Shown here one piece after another: positions 48,161 to 57,095 of a DNA stretch of 64,000 bases (its first letter is position 1; each line of letters begins with the position of its first letter). The notes below the pieces were generated by a model. It was not told where the DNA came from and did not search any database. It was given only the letters and a program-made list of their open reading frames with translations. The DNA is from Dinoroseobacter sp034111085 (lineage in GTDB: Bacteria; Pseudomonadota; Alphaproteobacteria; Rhodobacterales; Rhodobacteraceae), in NCBI GenBank assembly GCA_034111085.1, contig JAWUXZ010000067.1:57860-121859 (forward strand). The letters are read 5' to 3'. The translations under genes were made by a program, and so were the position numbers.

Positions 48161-48697
48161 CTATTCGCCCAGTGCGAAACTAACACCCGTGACCAGCACA
48201 GCGCCGTATCCGCCGCCAACTTGTCGCCCGGCAGGTTGCAACTGCAAGAACAGGTTGCGGTATTCGATCTGCGCGCCGCCGGTCACGATCCAGCCGGAGG
48301 TGCCCAGTTGGGTGGCAATTAGGCGGGCGTTTTGGCCGTAATCAGCAAGGCCGACGACAAAGCCGAGGCGCAAATCCGTCTCACCAATAGCCCAAGTTTT
48401 GCCAGTGCTCGCAAATAGCGACCGATCCGCAAAGCTGTTCTGGAACGCCCCGAGGCTATAATTAAGACCCAGCCGGCCGCGATCTTCCCAAGTAAAAATC
48501 ACACCCGGATTGGTCTCGTTCCAAGACGCGATCCCGAAATTAGTGGGATCGATGTTCAGGTGCTTTGATCCGAACGTCAGATAAACCCGGTCGGGGGACC
48601 AGTCATTTTTGGAGGTGATATTTGGCGCAGCGCTGTCCTCAGCAAGGGCGGCGGTCGCAAATGTCAGAGCAACAACAAGAGTAACTAAACGCAGCAT
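48161..48697 (-). CDS. Secreted hypothetical protein, possible small outer-membrane barrel
   Basis: 178 residues with a signal peptide (MLRLVTLVVALTFATAALAE). The mature part alternates aromatic and polar residues (DRVYLTFGSKHLNIDPTNFG, GVIFTWEDRGRLGLNYSLGA), suggesting a beta-barrel of eight or so strands. It ends GVSFALGE without a terminal aromatic residue, unlike most BAM substrates. I do not recognise the family. It is single, between gnd and argF. Confidence 0.65.
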   Translation of the reverse strand: MLRLVTLVVALTFATAALAEDSAAPNITSKNDWSPDRVYLTFGSKHLNIDPTNFGIASWNETNPGVIFTWEDRGRLGLNYSLGAFQNSFADRSLFASTGKTWAIGETDLRLGFVVGLADYGQNARLIATQLGTSGWIVTGGAQIEYRNLFLQLQPAGRQVGGGYGAVLVTGVSFALGE

Positions 48698-48778
48698 TAA
48701 GGTCCAACCTTCCGGGCAAGCGTCCCGCTACATATAGCGGAACCGCTTGCGAAAATCACTGTCAATTCGAGTGCTTGG

Positions 48779-49684
48779 TTAAACCCCCAGACACCACCGC
48801 ATCACCGCCTTTTGCGCGTGCAAGCGGTTCTCAGCCTCGTCAAATACCACCGACTGGGGGCTGTCCATAACCTCGGATGTGGCCTCATCATCGCGGTGTG
48901 CGGGCAGGCAATGCATGAACAAAGCATCTTTCTTTGCCTTGCCCATAAGCGCTGCATTTACCTGATAGCCGCGCAACTGTTTGTGGCGCCGTTCGCGCGC
49001 GCTTTGCGGATCGTGCATGGAAACCCAAGTATCAGTGACGATCAAATCGGCCCCCTCAACAGCCCTCTGCGGGTTGCGCTCGGTCGTATAAAGCCCGTCG
49101 AGGCTGCGTTCTGGATCAAGCGGTTCTGGGCCGGTGAACACCAGATCAAAATCGAACTGCTTGGCGGCATGGGCGAAACTGGCGAAGACGTTATTTCCGT
49201 CACCACTCCAGACAACCTTCTTACCCTTGATGGGGCCGCGGTGTTCTTCAAACGTTTGAATATCAGCCATAATCTGGCAAGGATGGGTGCGGTTGGTCAG
49301 CCCGTTGATGACCGGAACAGTGGCATATTCCGCCATTTCCAGCAGCGTTGCTTCTTCAAACGTGCGGATCATAATCAGGTCCACATACCGCGACAGAACC
49401 CGCGCGGTATCGGCAATCGTCTCGCCGTGACCCAACTGCATATCCGCGCCTGACAAGACCATGGTTTGTCCGCCCATCTGGCGCACGCCCACATCAAACG
49501 AGACGCGCGTCCGGGTCGACGGCTTCTCGAAAATCAGCGCAACCATTTGATTGGCGAGCGGCAGATCTGCGTCCGGCGTGCCCTTTGGTTGGCCTGCGCG
49601 GGCCGCCTTCATCTGCGCTGCCATGTCGATGATGCTGCGCAGTGCAGCGGGGTCGGTTTGGTGAATGTCGAGGAAATCGGTCAT
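48779..49684 (-). CDS. argF: Ornithine carbamoyltransferase
   Basis: 301 residues. It makes citrulline from ornithine and carbamoyl phosphate in arginine synthesis. Carbamoyl-phosphate site STRTR (56-60) in FEKPSTRTRVSFDVG, ornithine-binding region with THPCQIMADIQTFEEH, and the catalytic HCLPAHRDDEATSEVMD. Length as usual. The argD gene lies upstream on the same strand with a GNAT gene between them; the three probably form one unit. Confidence 0.96.
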   Translation of the reverse strand: MTDFLDIHQTDPAALRSIIDMAAQMKAARAGQPKGTPDADLPLANQMVALIFEKPSTRTRVSFDVGVRQMGGQTMVLSGADMQLGHGETIADTARVLSRYVDLIMIRTFEEATLLEMAEYATVPVINGLTNRTHPCQIMADIQTFEEHRGPIKGKKVVWSGDGNNVFASFAHAAKQFDFDLVFTGPEPLDPERSLDGLYTTERNPQRAVEGADLIVTDTWVSMHDPQSARERRHKQLRGYQVNAALMGKAKKDALFMHCLPAHRDDEATSEVMDSPQSVVFDEAENRLHAQKAVMRWCLGV

Positions 49685-49750
49685 CTGGGGTCCTTAATGG
49701 GCCGCGGGGTCCATGAGTGTTTTGGCAAGAAAAAGCGGGCAGGGCGGCGC

Positions 49751-50248
49751 TTAAGTTCGTCGTTTAAACAGCATGATGCGCACCGGGTCGCCATCCTCGC
49801 AAGGGGTGATCCGCGTGCCCTCAAACCCGGCCTTGGCATATGTCGCAACTGCGCGGGTGTTCTCAGGTGCCGGGTCCACGGCAACAAGCGGCGCGCCCGC
49901 CTCAAGCAACTGGTGTGCACGCAAGCGCAGGAACGCACTCGCATGACCTTGGCCAAGATAGGCCGGGTCGCCCAGAAACATATCCAACGCCCGCGCACCC
50001 TCCGCCAAATCCGCATATTGTGGTGCGGGCCAAGCGCGCACATCATAGTCTTGCACATAGGCAAACGGGCGGTTCGTCTCGGCGTGCCACACGATCCGCA
50101 TATCGACTTTGCCGCCTTCGCGATCCTCGTCCATCAAGGCCGTTTCCACCCAACCAGTTCCCCACCAACCGCCAATATGCGGTTTGGCGAGCCAGTCACG
50201 GATCATCGGGTAATCCGCTCGTTTTAATGGCTCAAACCGGTAAGGCAT
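49751..50248 (-). CDS. GNAT family acetyltransferase (AacA4-like)
   Basis: 165 residues from the ATG at 50248. The pattern FEPLKRADYPMIRDWLAKPH, GGWWGTGWVETALMDEDREG and AYLGQGHASAFLRLRAHQLL belongs to the GNAT group that includes AAC(6')-Ib and siderophore acetyltransferases. The WWG...E part is the group's substrate pocket. Aminoglycoside resistance should not be assumed; chromosomal members acetylate many substrates. It overlaps the end of argD by 17 bases and precedes argF, so an amino-acid-related role is also possible. Confidence 0.84.
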   Translation of the reverse strand: MPYRFEPLKRADYPMIRDWLAKPHIGGWWGTGWVETALMDEDREGGKVDMRIVWHAETNRPFAYVQDYDVRAWPAPQYADLAEGARALDMFLGDPAYLGQGHASAFLRLRAHQLLEAGAPLVAVDPAPENTRAVATYAKAGFEGTRITPCEDGDPVRIMLFKRRT

Positions 50249-51401
50249 TGGCCGCCGCATCCAGCCGCTTGACGGCCTCAGACAACTCCCCATCGGAGAT
50301 ATTCAAGGGCGGCAGAACCCGCACGACATTATCAGCCGCAGGCACCGTCAGCACGTGTTGTGCATAGCCCGCTGCCACCACATCGGCGTTCGCGACCACG
50401 CATTTCAGCCCCAGCATCAGCCCCGCGCCGCGCACACTCTCGAACACGGCCGGGTGCGAGGCCACAAGCCCCTCCAACCCTTGGCGAAACAGCGCCGCCT
50501 TGCGGTTCACCTCAGCCAAAAATGCAGGGTCCGCGACCGTCTCCATCACTGCGCAGCCGACCGCACAGCCCAGCGGATTGCCGCCATAGGTCGACCCGTG
50601 GGTGCCCGCCGTCATGCCGCCTGCGGCGTTTTCAGTTGCCAATACTGCGCCCAAGGGAAAGCCGCCGCCGATGCCCTTGGCGACCATCATGATGTCGGGC
50701 GTGATGCCCGCCCATTCATGCGCAAACAACTTGCCCGTGCGCCCGACGCCGCATTGCACCTCGTCGAGGATCATCAGGGTGCCGGTCTCGTCGCACAAAT
50801 CGCGCAGGCCCTTCAGGCAGGCGTCAGGCAGAACCCGGATGCCGCCTTCGCCTTGGATAGGTTCGACCAGAACAGCCGCCGTTTTGTCGGTGAGTGCGGC
50901 GCGCAAAGCGTCGTGATCGCCAAATGGCAAGTGCGTGAAACCCGGCAGCAGCGGGCCAAAGCCGCGCGTCATCTTTTCAGATCCGGCAGCGGCGATTCCC
51001 GCGCTAGAGCGGCCATGGAACGAGCCGTCGAATGTGATAATCTCCGAGCGCTCTTCGCCTTTGTCGAACCAGTATTTGCGGGCCATCTTGACCGCCAACT
51101 CACACGCCTCGGTTCCCGAATTGGTGAAAAAGACTGTGTCGGCAAAGGTATGCTCGACCAGCAGATCCGCGAGCTTCTGCTGGGCCGGGATCTGGTAGAG
51201 GTTCGAGGTATGCCAAAGCGCGCCCGCCTGCTCAGTCAACGCCGCGACCAGCTTCGGGTGCGCGTGGCCAAGTGCGTTCACGGCAATGCCCGCGCCGAGG
51301 TCGAGGAAACGGCGGCCATCGGCCTCGATCAACCAAGCGCCCTCGCCTCTAACGAAGGTCAGAGGGGCACGATTATACGTCGGCAAGATCGAGGGGATCA
51401 T
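50232..51401 (-). CDS. argD: Acetylornithine aminotransferase
   Basis: 389 residues, PLP-dependent class III aminotransferase. It makes N-acetylornithine in arginine synthesis. Phosphate/PLP-binding FFTNSGTEACELAVKMARKY, the Asp of ILDEVQCGVGRTGKLFAHE and the Schiff-base Lys in MMVAKGIGGGFPLGAVLA are present. The pairing with argF argues for arginine synthesis rather than another omega-amino acid. A 457-base gap upstream holds its promoter. Confidence 0.93.
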   Translation of the reverse strand: MIPSILPTYNRAPLTFVRGEGAWLIEADGRRFLDLGAGIAVNALGHAHPKLVAALTEQAGALWHTSNLYQIPAQQKLADLLVEHTFADTVFFTNSGTEACELAVKMARKYWFDKGEERSEIITFDGSFHGRSSAGIAAAGSEKMTRGFGPLLPGFTHLPFGDHDALRAALTDKTAAVLVEPIQGEGGIRVLPDACLKGLRDLCDETGTLMILDEVQCGVGRTGKLFAHEWAGITPDIMMVAKGIGGGFPLGAVLATENAAGGMTAGTHGSTYGGNPLGCAVGCAVMETVADPAFLAEVNRKAALFRQGLEGLVASHPAVFESVRGAGLMLGLKCVVANADVVAAGYAQHVLTVPAADNVVRVLPPLNISDGELSEAVKRLDAAANALPV

Positions 51402-51858
51402 GGGCGTGGTCCTTCACGGGATTTTGAGCGCGGATTGGCGCGTGCGATGAGGAGGTTGTCAAGAGAGGGGGTCTGCGCGGGGCAGATACAGCAAAGAGAC
51501 CAGCGCGGGTTAGGCGCGGTAAAGTGTCGGTCGTCGGAGGCCGAAGAGGTATGTCGACAGGCTTTGCATAAAGACGCGTTTAGCGGGGGAGGGGAGGGGT
51601 TGGCAAGGGCTGAGTGGCGTGCCGGATTCGACCCCATGGAACAAATCAGCCGCGAAGGGTCGGAGGCCGGGAGGGATTTGCAGGCAACACTGTAAGCCTG
51701 AACTTGCAGATCGATCTGAAAGCTGTGGTCCAATTCAATGGAGCTTTGGCATTCTGGAATAAGCCAGCGCAGCCGCTTTTTTCTTCCCAACACCTCCACT
51801 CCCTGCTTATCTTGGAATTGGAGTGTGGAAGTGACGATCAATTCAGGAGACTAAACCT
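51402..51858. other. 457-bp gap upstream of argD
   Basis: Divergent intergenic DNA between argD and the PD-(D/E)XK-like gene. Frames on both strands give no credible protein. A short inverted repeat CACTCC...GGAGTG flanks about 51797-51826. A run of T's near 51777 is not preceded by a stable hairpin. No operator can be assigned to an Arg regulator with confidence. Confidence 0.4.
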
Positions 51859-52962
51859 ATGGCGGAAACGCTCCCCGATGTTCTGATCCAAGGCGAGCCT
51901 GCGCGCTTGTTTCCGGTTTTGTCTACGACCTCAAAAGAGGGCCGGACAACTTCTATCGTTTTGGCATGCCTCTGTTATGTTGAAGAATTCGGTGCGGCAC
52001 TTCTGGCCCCGCTGGGACAGCGCATTGGCGCGCGTGCCTCGCTTGATGCTTACACGGAAGTGGTTTGCGCCAAGAGTACTGGAAACATCAAAGACCGGCC
52101 TGATGGCTTGCTCGTTGTCAAACGGGGCCAGAAAGAATGGCGCGCGCTCGTAGAAGCAAAGATTGGGGCAGCCGAGCTTGATGTCGATCAGATTGAGCGC
52201 TACCGCGCATTGGCTAAAGACAATGATATCGATTGCGTTATCACCATTTCCAATCAATTTGCGACCAGCCCAAGCAGTCATCCCTTAGAAGCCGTGCGCA
52301 AAAGCCGCTCTAAAATACCTGTGTTTCATTGGTCTTGGATGACGGTGCTGACTGCGGCTGATCTGCTGATCAGCAATGACGATATCCAAGACTCAGATCA
52401 ACGCACGCTTCTGAACGAGTTGCGCCGCTTTCTCACCCATGAAAGCGCGGGCGTGAAAGGTTTTGATCGCATGCCCGCTGAATGGGGCGATCTGAATAAG
52501 CTGGTCTCTAGCGGCGGAGGAATTACCGCAAAATCCACTGAGGCCGCAGCGGTTTTGGAAGCATGGCACCAAGAAACGCGTGATTTGACGCTGATCCTTA
52601 GTCGCCTCACTGAGACGGCGGTAGAAGAACGGTTGCCGCGCAAGCACCGCGACGACCCTGCCGCGCGTCAGAAAGACGAATTGGCGTTGCTCCGCGAGGC
52701 GCGTCAGCTTTGCGTTACCCTACAGGTGCCAGATGCAGCAGCACCTCTCGTTGTGACTGCTGATATTGCGCGGCGTTGCATTGATGTTGGGATGACCCTT
52801 CGCGCACCGGAAGATCGCGTCTCGACAAAGGCACGGGTCAATTGGATTTTGCGTCAGGTGAAGACAGAAATGCCGAAAACCTCTTTGTTCAGCTGCACTG
52901 GCCCGGTCGGGCCGAGCCAACACAGCATGCCGTCAGTGAATTGCGTGCAAACCCCGACTTAG
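51859..52962 (+). CDS. PD-(D/E)XK nuclease-like protein, N-terminal part, frameshifted
   Basis: 367 residues as read. The first 130 residues fit a restriction-endonuclease-like core: DGLLVVKRGQKEWRALVEAK, with Asp and the E-x-K pair (VEAK), followed by IERYRALAKDNDIDCVITIS. A helical middle section follows. After about residue 340 (WILRQVKTEMPK) the frame goes wrong and ends SCTGPVGPSQHSMPSVNC... shortly before the TAG. The next frame carries a sensible continuation, so a one-base change near 52860-52890 has split the gene. As read, the nuclease core is intact. The function, defence or other, is unknown. Confidence 0.6.
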   Translation: MAETLPDVLIQGEPARLFPVLSTTSKEGRTTSIVLACLCYVEEFGAALLAPLGQRIGARASLDAYTEVVCAKSTGNIKDRPDGLLVVKRGQKEWRALVEAKIGAAELDVDQIERYRALAKDNDIDCVITISNQFATSPSSHPLEAVRKSRSKIPVFHWSWMTVLTAADLLISNDDIQDSDQRTLLNELRRFLTHESAGVKGFDRMPAEWGDLNKLVSSGGGITAKSTEAAAVLEAWHQETRDLTLILSRLTETAVEERLPRKHRDDPAARQKDELALLREARQLCVTLQVPDAAAPLVVTADIARRCIDVGMTLRAPEDRVSTKARVNWILRQVKTEMPKTSLFSCTGPVGPSQHSMPSVNCVQTPT

Positions 52963-53216
52963 CCGCCGAAGGTCGTGGTCCTTTGGCACCGCACGGGTTT
53001 GATGTGTTTGCCTCCGTCCGCTTGGGCGCGCGGTTCGCGCAGCGCGTGAATTTCATCGTTGATCTGGAGATGATCGTGCCAGAGTTCTACCGAACAGTCG
53101 GCTCGGAATTGAATGCTTGGAAGAAGACTGCGCCCAAGATTAAGGACGGCAAATCCACCGATGATGTCTCCCGCGAAGGCATGGCGCAGGAGGCTGAAGA
53201 CATGTCCGGCGAATAG
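52881..53216 (+). pseudogene. Out-of-frame C-terminal part of the PD-(D/E)XK-like protein
   Basis: The continuation, NLFVQLHWPGRAEPTQHAVS and FDVFASVRLGARFAQRVNFI through to EAEDMSGE, is in the frame one base earlier. It has no start with a ribosome binding site (a TTG at 52842 is the only candidate). Joining it to the upstream part gives about 452 residues. It could be a sequencing error, a natural mutation or, less likely, a frameshift signal. Confidence 0.55.
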
Positions 53217-53314
53217 AGGCGGTTTTGGATGTTGGTTGCACGTCATGCACCTCAAAATCGTTCGTGCATTCACCCCATCTTGACCAACCCCTCAAACCCT
53301 TACATATCAAGCGA

Positions 53315-55114
53315 ATGACCGAGCTCGCCAACATCCGCAATTTCGCCATCGTCGCCCATATCGACCATGGCAAATCCACCCTAGCCGACCGGCTGATTCA
53401 ACTCACCGGGACGGTCGCCGAACGCGATATGAAAGCCCAGCTGCTCGACAGCATGGATATCGAGCGCGAGCGCGGCATCACCATCACGGCCAACTCCGTG
53501 CGGATCGAGTATCCCGCCAAGGACGGCCAGCTCTATATCCTCAACCTCATCGACACGCCCGGCCACGTCGATTTCGCCTATGAGGGCAGCCGCTCCATGC
53601 GCGCGGTCGAGGGATCGCTGCTGGTCGTGGACGCCACCCAAGGGGTCGAGGCGCAGACGCTGGCAAATGTCTACCAAGCCATCGATGCCAACCACGAGAT
53701 CGTTCCGGTCCTCAACAAAATCGACCTGCCCGCGTCCGAGCCCGAGCGCGTTTGCGAGCAGATCGAGGATGTCATCGGCATCGATGCGTCCAACGCAGTC
53801 CACATCTCGGCTAAAACCGGGGCCGGCATTCCCGACGTTCTGGAAGCCATCGTCACCCGGTTGCCCGCGCCCAAGGGCGAGCGCAACGCGCCCCTGAAGG
53901 CCATGCTGGTTGACAGCTGGTATGACAGCTACCTCGGCGTCGTCGTCATGGTCCGCATCATCGACGGGTCCGTGAAGAAGGGCGACCGCATCAAGATGAT
54001 GCAAACCGGGGCCGTCTACGGGATCGACAAACTCGCCGTCCTAAAGCCCGCGATGGTCGATATCGCCGAGCTTGGACCAGGCGAGATCGGCATCCTCACC
54101 GCCTCCATCAAGCAGGTGCGCGATACTCGGGTGGGCGACACGATCACGACCGAAAAGAAGGGCTGCGAGACGGCGCTTCCCGGCTTCAAGCCCGCCCAAC
54201 CGGTGGTGTTCTGCGGCCTGTTCCCGGTCGACAGCAACCTGTTCGAGGACCTGCGCGACGCGATTGAGAAGCTTGCGCTAAACGACGCCTCCTTCAGCTC
54301 CGAGATGGAAACCTCCGCAGCACTCGGCTTCGGGTTCCGCTGTGGGTTCCTTGGCTTGCTGCACCTCGAGGTGATCCGCGACCGGATAGAGCGCGAATAT
54401 GATATCGACCTGATCACCACCGCGCCGAGCGTGGTCTATCACGTCTATGCCCGCGACGGCGAGATGACCGAGCTGCACAACCCCGCCGACATGCCCGATC
54501 CCGCGACCATAGATTTTGTCGAGGAGCCGCGCATCAAGGCCACAATCCTCGTGCCAGATGAATACCTCGGTGATGTGCTCAAGCTCTGCCAAGATCGGCG
54601 CGGGATCCAGATGGACCTGACCTATGCCGGGCCGCGCGCCATGGTTGTCTACGACCTCCCGCTGAATGAAGTGGTGTTCGATTTCTATGATAGGCTGAAA
54701 AGTGTTACCAAAGGGTATGCGAGCTTTGACTACCAAATGCTCGGTTACCGGCAGGATTTCCTCGTTAAAATGCAGGTGCTTGTGAACGACGAGCCGGTTG
54801 ATGCGCTGTCGATGATGGTCCACCGCGACCGTGCCGAGGCGCGTGGGCGGGCGATGTGCGAGAAGCTCAAGGAGCTGATTCCGCGCCACATGTTCAAGAT
54901 CCCAATCCAGGCCGCTATCGGGGGGCGCGTCATCGCGCGCGAGACCCTATCGGCGATGCGCAAAGACGTGACCGCCAAATGCTACGGGGGCGATGCGACC
55001 CGGAAAAAGAAGCTGCTTGAGAAGCAGAAGGCGGGTAAAAAGAAGATGCGCCAGTTCGGGAAAGTCGAGATTCCCCAAAGCGCGTTTATCAGTGCGTTGA
55101 AGATGGACTCGTAA
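53315..55114 (+). CDS. lepA: Elongation factor 4 (LepA)
   Basis: 599 residues, a translational GTPase that acts on stalled or back-translocated ribosomes and in 30S assembly. The start at 53315 (MTELANIRNFAIVAHIDHGK) is standard; the upstream frame is a run-in. P-loop AHIDHGKST (14-22), switch region RERGITITANSVRIEY, NKIDLPAS for guanine recognition, and the LepA-specific C-terminal domain ending GKKKMRQFGKVEIPQSAFIS. A perfect hairpin follows the stop. Confidence 0.97.
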   Translation: MTELANIRNFAIVAHIDHGKSTLADRLIQLTGTVAERDMKAQLLDSMDIERERGITITANSVRIEYPAKDGQLYILNLIDTPGHVDFAYEGSRSMRAVEGSLLVVDATQGVEAQTLANVYQAIDANHEIVPVLNKIDLPASEPERVCEQIEDVIGIDASNAVHISAKTGAGIPDVLEAIVTRLPAPKGERNAPLKAMLVDSWYDSYLGVVVMVRIIDGSVKKGDRIKMMQTGAVYGIDKLAVLKPAMVDIAELGPGEIGILTASIKQVRDTRVGDTITTEKKGCETALPGFKPAQPVVFCGLFPVDSNLFEDLRDAIEKLALNDASFSSEMETSAALGFGFRCGFLGLLHLEVIRDRIEREYDIDLITTAPSVVYHVYARDGEMTELHNPADMPDPATIDFVEEPRIKATILVPDEYLGDVLKLCQDRRGIQMDLTYAGPRAMVVYDLPLNEVVFDFYDRLKSVTKGYASFDYQMLGYRQDFLVKMQVLVNDEPVDALSMMVHRDRAEARGRAMCEKLKELIPRHMFKIPIQAAIGGRVIARETLSAMRKDVTAKCYGGDATRKKKLLEKQKAGKKKMRQFGKVEIPQSAFISALKMDS

Positions 55115-55132
55115 GGCAGGATTCATCCTGCC
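55115..55132 (+). terminator. Hairpin directly after lepA
   Basis: GGCAGGAT-TC-ATCCTGCC, a perfect 8-bp stem with a 2-base loop immediately after the stop codon. No T-tract, so it may act as an mRNA end-protecting structure as well as a terminator. Confidence 0.45.
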
Positions 55133-55186
55133 ACTACGCTCCCCGCCCGCGCCAAACACATATACAACCCCACTATAGACGAAACC

Positions 55187-55585
55187 TCACCTCCACCGCT
55201 TCCCGCCCCCCACATCGTCCCGCATCGCCGTATCTTCGCATAACGGCCCATACCGCCGCTTCGCTTTCTGCGGTTCGAACATTTTCCAGCCCAGCATGCG
55301 CCGCATCGTCGCCCAAGCCCCGCGCCCAATTCGGTGCCCGGTCTTCGGGTCGTAGGGGCCTTTGAACTCGAACTCCTCCAGCTCCATCATCCTCTCATAG
55401 GCCTCAAAGCTGACCAGCACCGCCGCAGGCCGCCCGTAGCGGTGGCAGATGACGCCCAAGCCGCCGCTGGCCACATGCTCGATCTGTTCGGCAAGCGAGC
55501 GGCGCAGCTGCGTCATCGTCAGCGACCGGGTTGGCTTGTATTCCTCAAAATCGCGGTCTCCCGCCGTCACGTCATATTGGGTCAT
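55187..55585 (-). CDS. Phd/YefM-like antitoxin-type protein, orphan, with C-terminal extension
   Basis: 132 residues. Residues about 18-70 fit the Phd/YefM fold: RSLTMTQLRRSLAEQIEHVA, GGLGVICHRYGRPAAVLVSF, AYERMMELEE. Normal antitoxins are 75-90 residues; this one has a basic C-terminal extension (about 60 residues, MRRMLGWKMFEPQKAKRRYG). No toxin gene (Doc, RelE, YoeB or other) is on either side: lepA on one flank and a gap then a small membrane protein on the other. It could be a remnant of a toxin-antitoxin pair or a stand-alone DNA-binding regulator. Confidence 0.68.
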   Translation of the reverse strand: MTQYDVTAGDRDFEEYKPTRSLTMTQLRRSLAEQIEHVASGGLGVICHRYGRPAAVLVSFEAYERMMELEEFEFKGPYDPKTGHRIGRGAWATMRRMLGWKMFEPQKAKRRYGPLCEDTAMRDDVGGGKRWR

Positions 55586-55778
55586 TCTGGCCCCTATCTA
55601 AGGTTCACAAACTGTCAAGACAGGTGTGAGTTTCGTTCAGAACCTTGCAAGATTGTGTGAACCGACCGTGCGATGGGGGGAACGAAACGAGAAGGCGCAG
55701 TTGTTCCAGATCAAAGACCCATAGCGCGCTTAGTCTTAAATATTGGTCAACATCTGCACCGCTGAAAGGAGCGCTCCT

Positions 55779-55955
55779 ATGCTACGCCTCACCTCGATCC
55801 TCTATTCCATCGTCGCCTCGGCCTTTGCGGGCGGCGCTGTCACGGCAGCTCTGGTCTTGGGGTATGTTGATGCACGCGCGATTATCGTCGCCGCAGTCGC
55901 GGGTGCAATCGCAGCACTTCCAGCGTCCTACCTGATCGCCAAGCAGCTGTCCTAG
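55779..55955 (+). CDS. 58-residue two-span membrane protein
   Basis: The start at 55779 has an excellent ribosome binding site (GAAAGGAG). Two hydrophobic segments (LTSILYSIVASAFAGGAVTA and VDARAIIVAAVAGAIAALPA) make it a hairpin in the inner membrane. Similar short proteins in Rhodobacterales are often mislabelled as CTP synthetase; there is no sequence basis for that. Function unknown. It converges on the desaturase gene, stop to stop by 3 bases. Confidence 0.7.
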   Translation: MLRLTSILYSIVASAFAGGAVTAALVLGYVDARAIIVAAVAGAIAALPASYLIAKQLS

Positions 55956-55957
55956 AT

Positions 55958-56971
55958 TTATCCTTCAGGCTTTACAAGCGGTTGCGGAGCCATGGGCAGC
56001 GGATTGCGTATCACGTCCACGGGCTGCAACGGCGTTTGCGACAGCGCGCTCGGCTTGATTTGCGTCCACAGCGGATGCGGCACAGGATCTTTGGGGCGCA
56101 GAAGATAGGCCCGGATCACCTGCCAGTAAGACGCGTATCGATACCCATCATTGCGCCTGAGATAATGCGCACGATTTGCCACGTATTGAGCCGGTAATTT
56201 ATACCACGCCACTCGAGGGTGCATATGGTGAACAACGTGGAAGTTGTTGTTTAAAAACAGAAATGCGAAGATACCACGATCCTCAATCACCACCGTACGG
56301 GCACGTGGGTTGGCATGCGCGCGGTGCTCAAGGAACGTGCGCAAGCGCAAGATCGACATGGCCAAATATCCAGCCACGAGGTAGGCCCAAAGCGGCATCA
56401 CCGCGACGAGCACCAGCCAAACCACAACCGGGATCAGTGCGATACCTTGGGCAAGCCACGAGTTCCGCACCTGCGTATCGCCGCGCGCAATCGCCTTCAC
56501 ATCCTCGGTTACGAATACCATCGACGACAGCAACGGCCCCAATAAAAGCCTTCCTAACAAGGTGTTATTGGCTCTCAGAACTATCCGTATCAGCGCGGAC
56601 AGGCGCGTCCAGACCACCGGATCCATGAAATTCGTCTCAGGGTCATCATAGGGATCGGTCAGGTTTTCGTCATGATGATGCGCCAGATGCTGGTCGCGGA
56701 ACCGACCGTAGGGCACGACCAGCCCCAGCGCCGGACGCATCATGGCCGCGTTCAGCGCGGTCCAAGGCGTTGGGTGGCCGTGGATCACCTCATGGGTAAG
56801 CGACGCGTGCAGCACCAACGCAAGGGTCAGCGCGATCAACCCGAGGGGTAATGACAGCGCGGCGAGGGCGGTCGTGGACCAAGCCCAGACGCCGTAAGTT
56901 GCTATAATCAAACCAAAAGTCGGCCACTCGACGGACGTGCTTAGGCTGAGGGCAGGGGCCCTGTCGTGCAT
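55958..56971 (-). CDS. Fatty acid desaturase family protein
   Basis: 337 residues, membrane di-iron enzyme. Three His boxes: HEVIHGHPT (HxxxH), HLAHHHDEN (HxxHH type) and HVVHHMHP. Hydrophobic segments lie at the N-terminus and around 165-205. The family inserts double bonds into fatty acyl or related lipids, or hydroxylates carotenoids; which one is not clear. It is divergent from an XRE regulator across 124 bases, a typical desaturase-regulator arrangement. Confidence 0.88.
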   Translation of the reverse strand: MHDRAPALSLSTSVEWPTFGLIIATYGVWAWSTTALAALSLPLGLIALTLALVLHASLTHEVIHGHPTPWTALNAAMMRPALGLVVPYGRFRDQHLAHHHDENLTDPYDDPETNFMDPVVWTRLSALIRIVLRANNTLLGRLLLGPLLSSMVFVTEDVKAIARGDTQVRNSWLAQGIALIPVVVWLVLVAVMPLWAYLVAGYLAMSILRLRTFLEHRAHANPRARTVVIEDRGIFAFLFLNNNFHVVHHMHPRVAWYKLPAQYVANRAHYLRRNDGYRYASYWQVIRAYLLRPKDPVPHPLWTQIKPSALSQTPLQPVDVIRNPLPMAPQPLVKPEG

Positions 56972-57095
56972 TATTTACCTCATGAGCGGAAACGCAAAAG
57001 CTGCGATTGCGCTGACCGTATCACTTGCTTCGGGCCCGGATCAGACGGTATGTGGTAAACATAAAATCCAACACTGTAGAGAAAACGAAACAAAC

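Noticed and set aside
50355..51695. A 446-residue open frame antisense to argD
   Set aside because: ArgD is certain on the other strand; the antisense product is Arg/Gln-rich without family features.
52855..52890. Programmed -1 frameshifting in the PD-(D/E)XK-like gene
   Set aside because: The 0-frame codons CCG AAA ACC do not form an X XXY YYZ slippery heptamer, and no strong downstream stem is evident; a simple indel is more likely.
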